In this document: positions 30,773-35,184 of the stretch, piece after piece | Numbering within the stretch: position 1 is the stretch's first letter | How the letters are laid out: each line of letters begins with the position of its first letter | NCBI GenBank assembly: GCA_005881435.1 | Contig: VBHP01000090.1 | Location: 1-35,184 of the forward strand | Direction: 5' to 3' | From: Chloroflexota bacterium | GTDB lineage: Bacteria > Chloroflexota > Limnocylindria > P2-11E > CF-107 | DNA: 35,184 bases | Notes under the pieces: model-generated | Database searches by the model: none | Told to the model about the DNA's origin: nothing | Seen by the model: only the letters and a program-made list of their open reading frames with translations | Program-made: the position numbers and the translations under genes

Positions 30773-32224
30773 ATGAAGCAGGCCTTCCTCGGGATCGATT
30801 GCGGGACGCAATCGACGAAGGCCGTGCTGCGCGATCCGCGCAGCGGCGCGGTCCTGGCCGCGGGCCGCGCTCCCCACCGGATCATCGAAGGCGAGGACGG
30901 CACGCGCGAGCAGGATCCGGCCTGGTGGATCGAGGCGTTGCGGATCGCGGTGCGTGACGCCACGCGCGACGGATCCATCGAGGTGGTGGGCGTTGGCGTC
31001 TCGGGACAGCAGCACGGGCTCGTCTGCCTCGACTCGAGTGGTCGGCCGGTGCGAGCGGCGAAGCTGTGGAACGACACCACCACCGCCCGGGAGTGTGACG
31101 AGCTGACGAGGAAGCTCGGCGGAACGGCTCGCGCGCTGGCGCTGACCGGAAACGTCTTCCTCCCCGGATACACCGCTCCCAAGATCGCGTGGCTGCGAGC
31201 GCACGAGCCCGCGGCTTACGCCCGGACCGCCCGGATGTGCCTGCCACACGATTTCCTGAACCTGTGGCTCACCGGAGAGTTCGCCACCGAGCCCGGCGAT
31301 GCTTCCGGCACGGCGTACTTCGACGTGCGCACGCGTCGGTACCGGGACGAAGTGCTGGCCGCGATCGATGACCGCCGCGACTGGGTGGCCACGCTCCCGC
31401 GCCTGGTGCCGTCGCTCGACGTGATCGGCACGCTGCGGCCGGAGGCGGCGGATGCGCTCGGCCTCGCGGCGGGAATTGCAGTCAGCGCCGGCGGCGGCGA
31501 CAACATGTGCGCCGCGATCGGCTGCGACGTCGTGGTCGAAGGGCCCGTCGCGGTAAGTCTCGGGACCTCCGGGACGGCGTTCGCGTATCGCGCCGAGCCG
31601 GCGGTGGATCCGCTCGGCGAAGCGGCCGCGTTCTGCGATTCGACCGGCGGCTGGCTGCCGCTGGCGTGCACGTTGAACTGCACCAGCGCGACCGAGTGGG
31701 CGCGCGATCTCTTCGGGTTGTCGCACGGCGAGGTCGACGCGGCCATCGCCGATGGCGGCGGCGCGGACGAGCCGGCGTTCCTGCCGTATCTCTCGGGCGA
31801 GCGGACGCCGAACCTGCCGCGCGGCGCGGGCGTGTTCGTGGGACTGCGGGCGAATCACGGCCGCGCGTCGATCGTGCGCGCGGTCGTCGAGGGCGTCACC
31901 TTCGGTCTGGCGTATGCGCTCGAAGCGCTGCGGCGGACCGGCGTCACGCCGACGGAGGTGACCCTCGTCGGCGGCGGTGCGTCGTCGGACGCGTGGGCTC
32001 AGCTGTGCGCCGACCTGTTCGACCTGCCGGTGGTGCGGCCGGCGATCGATGAGGCAGCGGCGTCCGGCGCCGCGCGTCAGGCGCAGTGGGTCGTCGAGGG
32101 CGCTCGGCCTTCGCTCGCGCCCGCCGCGTCGCGGCGCTTCGAGCCACGGCCGCGTCCGGAGCTGCACGCCGCCGCCGGGCGGATGGCCGCGCTTCGCGAG
32201 CTGGCCGAGGCGAACCGGCTGTGA
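30773..32224 (+). CDS. xylB: FGGY-family carbohydrate kinase (xylulokinase-like)
   Basis: 483 aa. The N-terminal phosphate loop is FLGIDCGTQSTKAVLRD. GVGVSGQQHGLVCLD and AKLWNDTTTARECDEL match xylulokinase. GYTAPKIAWLRAHEP and AVSAGGGDNMCAAIGC follow, where the GGGDN Asp is the predicted catalytic base. VSLGTSGT is the second nucleotide motif. LSGERTPNLPRGAGVFVGL and VTLVGGGASSDAWAQL complete the fold. ATG 30773 has GGAG ten bases upstream; ATG 30764 lies too close to that site. The gene is coupled to the phosphomannose isomerase-like gene. The likely substrate is D-xylulose, but other ketoses are possible, and no xylose isomerase is in the window. Confidence 0.9.
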   Translation: MKQAFLGIDCGTQSTKAVLRDPRSGAVLAAGRAPHRIIEGEDGTREQDPAWWIEALRIAVRDATRDGSIEVVGVGVSGQQHGLVCLDSSGRPVRAAKLWNDTTTARECDELTRKLGGTARALALTGNVFLPGYTAPKIAWLRAHEPAAYARTARMCLPHDFLNLWLTGEFATEPGDASGTAYFDVRTRRYRDEVLAAIDDRRDWVATLPRLVPSLDVIGTLRPEAADALGLAAGIAVSAGGGDNMCAAIGCDVVVEGPVAVSLGTSGTAFAYRAEPAVDPLGEAAAFCDSTGGWLPLACTLNCTSATEWARDLFGLSHGEVDAAIADGGGADEPAFLPYLSGERTPNLPRGAGVFVGLRANHGRASIVRAVVEGVTFGLAYALEALRRTGVTPTEVTLVGGGASSDAWAQLCADLFDLPVVRPAIDEAAASGAARQAQWVVEGARPSLAPAASRRFEPRPRPELHAAAGRMAALRELAEANRL

Positions 32225-33285
32225 TGCGGTTGGGGGCGCCGATCCCGCTGGGACCGAATCGCATGCGCCTCTTCTATCAGGGCGGCGCGCTCATCGACGA
32301 GCTGCGCGGCGCGAAGGATCCGGCCGACGGCGACTACCCCGAGGACTGGATCGGCTCGGTCACCGCGTTCGGCGGCGATCGCCCGCCCACGGAAGGCCTC
32401 TCGCGGGTGCGCGTCGACGGCTGGGAAGGCTTCCTCCGCGATCTGGTCCGCGAGCGTGCCGACGAGCTCGTCGGGCGCGACCTCGCCCATCGCTACGGCG
32501 CGACGACGGGTCTGCTGGTGAAGCTGCTCGATACCTCGGTGCGCCTGCCGGTGCACTGCCATCCGACGCGCGACTTCGCGCGCCGAAAGCTTGGCTCCGT
32601 CTTCGGCAAGACCGAAGCCTGGATCGTAGTCGCGACGCGGCGCGGCGGCGCGGAAGAGCCGTACGCCCGCGTCGGTTTCCAAGAGGCGATCCCGCGCGAG
32701 CGATTGCTGGAGTGGACGGCGCGGCAGGACGTCGGGGCGATCGTGGCCGCGACGCACAAGTTCGCGGTCCGTGCCGGCGACGTGGTGCTGATCGCGGCCG
32801 GGCTGCCGCATGCGATCGGACCCGGCGTGTTCATGGTCGAGGTGCAGGAGCCGACGAACTATTCGATCCTTCTCGAGCACGCCGGCTTTCCGATCGCGTC
32901 CGACGCGGCGCACCTCGGCCTCGGGTGGGAGGCGGCGATCGATGCCGTCGATCGACACGGCTACGCGCGTGAGGAGCTCGTCTCCCGCTTCGTCCGCCGC
33001 GTCGACCTGCAGCGCGAAGGCGAATCGCCGCTCGTCGGCGACGAGTTCGCCGAATTCTTTCGCGCCACCCGCGTGCACCTCGGAGCGAACGGTTCGCGCG
33101 ATATTCCTGCCGGATACTGGGTCGGGGTGGTGCTCGAGGGCTCGGGCGAGATCGAGTACGGCGCCGGGCGCGCCGCGATCAGGCGCGGCGACACGTTCTG
33201 CGTGCCCTTTGCCCTCGGATCGCATCGCCTCCGCGGCGGGCGCGACGGGATCGCCGTCGTGCGGTGCCTGCCACCGGCGCGTTAG
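32224..33285 (+). CDS. Class I mannose-6-phosphate isomerase-like protein
   Basis: 353 aa cupin-fold metalloenzyme. Predicted zinc ligands are H111 and H113 (PVHCHPTRDFA), E131 (GKTEAW) and H196 (LPHAIGPGVFMVEVQEPTN), the usual ManA set. Classical ManA interconverts mannose-6-P and fructose-6-P, which suits a locus releasing mannose. The GKTEAW and HAIGPG blocks are strongly conserved, but the N-terminus differs from classical ManA and the CHPT metal loop is atypical, so a different aldose is possible. The start codon shares the kinase stop: GTGATG contains both a GTG (32221) and ATG (32224) in frame, so coupling is certain but the exact start is not. Confidence 0.85.
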   Translation: MRLGAPIPLGPNRMRLFYQGGALIDELRGAKDPADGDYPEDWIGSVTAFGGDRPPTEGLSRVRVDGWEGFLRDLVRERADELVGRDLAHRYGATTGLLVKLLDTSVRLPVHCHPTRDFARRKLGSVFGKTEAWIVVATRRGGAEEPYARVGFQEAIPRERLLEWTARQDVGAIVAATHKFAVRAGDVVLIAAGLPHAIGPGVFMVEVQEPTNYSILLEHAGFPIASDAAHLGLGWEAAIDAVDRHGYAREELVSRFVRRVDLQREGESPLVGDEFAEFFRATRVHLGANGSRDIPAGYWVGVVLEGSGEIEYGAGRAAIRRGDTFCVPFALGSHRLRGGRDGIAVVRCLPPAR

Positions 33286-33361
33286 TCCCGCCGGGAACGA
33301 CTAAAGATTCCGGCACGTCTAGGACTCTTTAGGGCAGCCACGCGAAACAAGGAGGCACTCG
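33286..33361. promoter_or_regulatory. Intergenic region with CTAAAG/CTTTAG inverted repeat
   Basis: CTAAAG (33301-33306) and CTTTAG (33327-33332) are exact reverse complements, 20 bases apart, just upstream of the AAGGAGG ribosome site of the lipoprotein. It may be a hairpin ending the kinase-isomerase transcript or a regulator site. No T run follows. Confidence 0.3.
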
Positions 33362-33979
33362 ATGCCACGCGCCCTCATCCTCCGCGTCATCTTCGCCGCG
33401 CCGCTTCTTCTCGCCGCCTGCGGCACCACCGGCGCGCCCGGCGGCCAGCCTTCGGCGGTCGCCGCGACCCCGACCGCGCGACCCACCGGCACGGCGTCGC
33501 CCGCGGCGACTTCCTCGCCGGCGCCGAGCGCGGCCGCCTGCGACACCACGGTCTCCGGGAAGGGCACCGTCGGCCAGGCGCAGATCGTCGCCGTCCGTGT
33601 CGCATCGCATGGCGATTTCGATCGCATCGTCTTCGAGTTCGATGGACGCGGCGGCCCCGCCGGCGTCCCCGATTACGAGATCAAGTCCGCCCCGCGTCCG
33701 ATTTACAAGGATCCCAGCGGTCTGCCGCTGACGGTCTCCGGCGAGCCCGTCATCGGCATCACGCTTCGCGGCGGCACGCGCATGGGCTTCGACGGTGGCG
33801 CCGTGTACAAAGGCACGACCGACTTCAAGACCGCTTATCCGACGCTGACCGAGCTCATCGAGGGCGGCGACTTCGAAGCCATCGCCACCTGGTATGCCGG
33901 ACTCTCGGGCAGCTCCTGCGTCAGCGCTGCGGTCCTCGCGAACCCCGCACGCCTGGTCATCGACGTCGCGCGCCGCTAA
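33362..33979 (+). CDS. AMIN-like domain lipoprotein
   Basis: 205 aa, exported and lipid-anchored: MPRALILRVIFAAPLLLAAC ends in the lipobox LLAAC. A low-complexity linker of Ala/Thr/Pro/Ser (PTARPTGTASPAATSSPAPS) spans about residues 35-58. The domain contains IVAVRVASHGDFDRIVFEFDG, YEIKSAPRPIYKDPSG and LVIDVARR, which fit the AMIN-like all-beta domain found in Actinobacteria and Chloroflexota lipoproteins. AMIN domains often bind peptidoglycan or other envelope polymers. AAGGAGG precedes the ATG. Its TAA overlaps the TAG of the converging GH38 gene by two bases. Confidence 0.85.
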   Translation: MPRALILRVIFAAPLLLAACGTTGAPGGQPSAVAATPTARPTGTASPAATSSPAPSAAACDTTVSGKGTVGQAQIVAVRVASHGDFDRIVFEFDGRGGPAGVPDYEIKSAPRPIYKDPSGLPLTVSGEPVIGITLRGGTRMGFDGGAVYKGTTDFKTAYPTLTELIEGGDFEAIATWYAGLSGSSCVSAAVLANPARLVIDVARR

Positions 33980-35184
33980 CGCGCGAGGATGAAGCGGACC
34001 GTGGCCAGCATCCACGGTCCCACTGAGACACGGAGCTCACCACTTTCTCCCCGGGTGAGCTCCGCGATCTCGTTCTCGAGATGGTCCACGCGCCACGCCT
34101 GCGCGACGCGAAGGCCGGGGAACGTGATCCGCGCCGTCTGCTCGCGACCCGCGAGCTCTTGCACGCGCGCGATCCAGCCCTCGCCGTGGCGTGCCGAGAG
34201 CAGCGTCGACAGCGCGACGGAATCGGGTTCGACCTTCGCCAGCGTGATCGTCGATCGCGCGTCGTACGGTGCCTCGGGTTCGCGGAAATCCTGAAAGCTG
34301 ATGCGGTGACCGTAGAGCGGTCGTCGCGCCTCCCATCCGATGCGATGGGCGCGTGGCGCGTCGATCGCGGCGTCGCTGACCAGGCGATAGCGCACCACGA
34401 TCTCGCCCGACTGCGCGGCGCGATAGTTCGTGTGCCAGTAGTTGTTCAGCACGTACGAGAAGAGGCGCCCGCCGCGGAGCCGCGCGTCCGCGGCCCACGT
34501 GCCGCGCACGATGTCGCCGACGCAGAACAGCGGGACGTCGGGGGAGGCGAGGACGACGCCGACGCCCGGCGTCTCCAGACGCACCACGGTCTGCAGCGGC
34601 AACCACTCCACGCACGCCCCCGGTAGCCGGTCGCGATCCCAATCGATCCATCCCAGTTGCGAATCGGATCGCACCACGGCGTCGGACAGCGCGAAGGGGA
34701 ACGCGACGTACGCCGCCTCCTTCTCCAAGGTCGCGCGCTTCTCGAACCGGCAGGTCAGCTCGACCCACTCGCCCTGTCGCGGCAACGACCACTCGATGAC
34801 GGCCGGGCCGAACGGCACCTCGCCCTCGAGGTGTGCGCGGTCGCCGATGGCGCTGCGCTCGAGGTGCGCCGCCGAAAGCCGGAAGTCGTCGTTGAGCGCG
34901 AGCTCCGGCAGTGGCAGCGCTGGGTCGCTGCGCACGATGCGCGTGCCCTCGCCGCCGGTCACGTACAGCACCTGCCCAAGGCCGTACCGATCCTCGGCCA
35001 CGAGTTCGCGATCGAGTCGCTTGTCCCACCAGCTCACGGCGCAGCCGCGCGCGGGATCGATGGCGACGCGGTGGCGTTCGTTCTCGAGGGTGATCGAGCG
35101 GCGCGCCGGCTCGGTGCTCTGTCGCGGCGTCGCGCCCGCGCGAAGAGCGAAGCGACGGAACGACAGCCCGGGGAGGTCGTCGAC
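33976..35184 (-). CDS. GH38-type alpha-mannosidase-like protein, C-terminal part (cut by window)
   Basis: 402 residues are visible and the frame stays open to the window edge, so the N-terminal catalytic half is off-window. An apparent start at 35037 is not used: in-frame sequence above it, RRSITLENERHRVAIDPARG, is the GH38 signature linker to the beta domain, as is SWWDKRLDRELVAEDRYG. Later, LFSYVLNNYWHTNYRAAQSG and VRYRLVSDA match the GH38 C-terminal domains. It is a second GH38-like enzyme in the locus and shows only weak resemblance in this part to the one at 3636-6380. Whether its zinc and nucleophile residues are present cannot be seen. Confidence 0.85.
   Translation of the reverse strand, partial: VDDLPGLSFRRFALRAGATPRQSTEPARRSITLENERHRVAIDPARGCAVSWWDKRLDRELVAEDRYGLGQVLYVTGGEGTRIVRSDPALPLPELALNDDFRLSAAHLERSAIGDRAHLEGEVPFGPAVIEWSLPRQGEWVELTCRFEKRATLEKEAAYVAFPFALSDAVVRSDSQLGWIDWDRDRLPGACVEWLPLQTVVRLETPGVGVVLASPDVPLFCVGDIVRGTWAADARLRGGRLFSYVLNNYWHTNYRAAQSGEIVVRYRLVSDAAIDAPRAHRIGWEARRPLYGHRISFQDFREPEAPYDARSTITLAKVEPDSVALSTLLSARHGEGWIARVQELAGREQTARITFPGLRVAQAWRVDHLENEIAELTRGESGELRVSVGPWMLATVRFILAR

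Noticed and set aside
30563-32167. N-terminal extension of the MBL protein frame across the kinase gene
   Set aside because: The extension is Arg-rich shadow sequence over a recognised kinase; MBL homology begins only near 30560.
1-35184. CRISPR array, tRNA, rRNA, insertion sequence or prophage
   Set aside because: No regularly spaced direct repeats, cloverleaf-like sequence, transposase or phage structural gene was seen on either strand. Visual reading could miss a small RNA gene.

Overview
The window is GC-rich, densely coded bacterial chromosome with short gaps and many operon-like junctions in which a start codon overlaps the previous stop (GTGA, ATGA and, unusually, ATAG). The lineage cannot be proved from sequence alone. 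LysW-dependent lysine biosynthesis, Ala/Thr/Ser/Pro-rich lipoprotein linkers, many GTG starts and the mix of actinobacterial-looking and Chloroflexota-looking proteins suggest a Chloroflexota-type organism (for example a Limnocylindria relative), probably a free-living soil or water heterotroph. This placement is inference. No phage, insertion sequence, tRNA, rRNA or CRISPR array was seen.

Left part (1-3635): a leftward cluster of a single-cysteine thioredoxin-fold protein, an Rdx/SelW-like protein, an unknown protein, LysW and LysX (cut by the window edge), then a BON-domain protein and a leftward pair of a zinc-ribbon protein and a DUF1360-like membrane protein.

Glycan module A (3636-13190, rightward): GH38 alpha-mannosidase, a clan GH-D type hydrolase, a GmhA-like SIS isomerase, a sugar ABC importer (binding lipoprotein and two permeases, no ATPase) and a Gfo/Idh/MocA dehydrogenase. 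Middle part (13187-22167): a NarL-type two-component system (leftward) divergent from two tandem secreted paralogues with eight conserved cysteines, a class A penicillin-binding protein, a possible remnant of an FAD oxidoreductase, a polytopic membrane protein, a kinase-less sensor-like membrane protein and a small HTH protein.

Glycan module B (22168-35184): on the minus strand, MBL-fold protein, MFS transporter, GH2 beta-mannosidase-like enzyme and GH35 beta-galactosidase-like enzyme in one run, followed by a double-MBL protein with a C-terminal beta domain. On the plus strand are an FGGY kinase coupled to a class I mannose-6-phosphate isomerase-like protein, and an AMIN-like lipoprotein. 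A second GH38-type protein enters from the right edge. Together the modules look like machinery that takes apart mannose- and galactose-containing glycans, imports the products and oxidises, isomerises or phosphorylates them.

The points most worth a second look are two genes whose frames appear to begin at ATA within an ATAG overlap, the eight-cysteine secreted pair beside a two-component system, the double-MBL protein, and the vestigial FAD-binding fragment.
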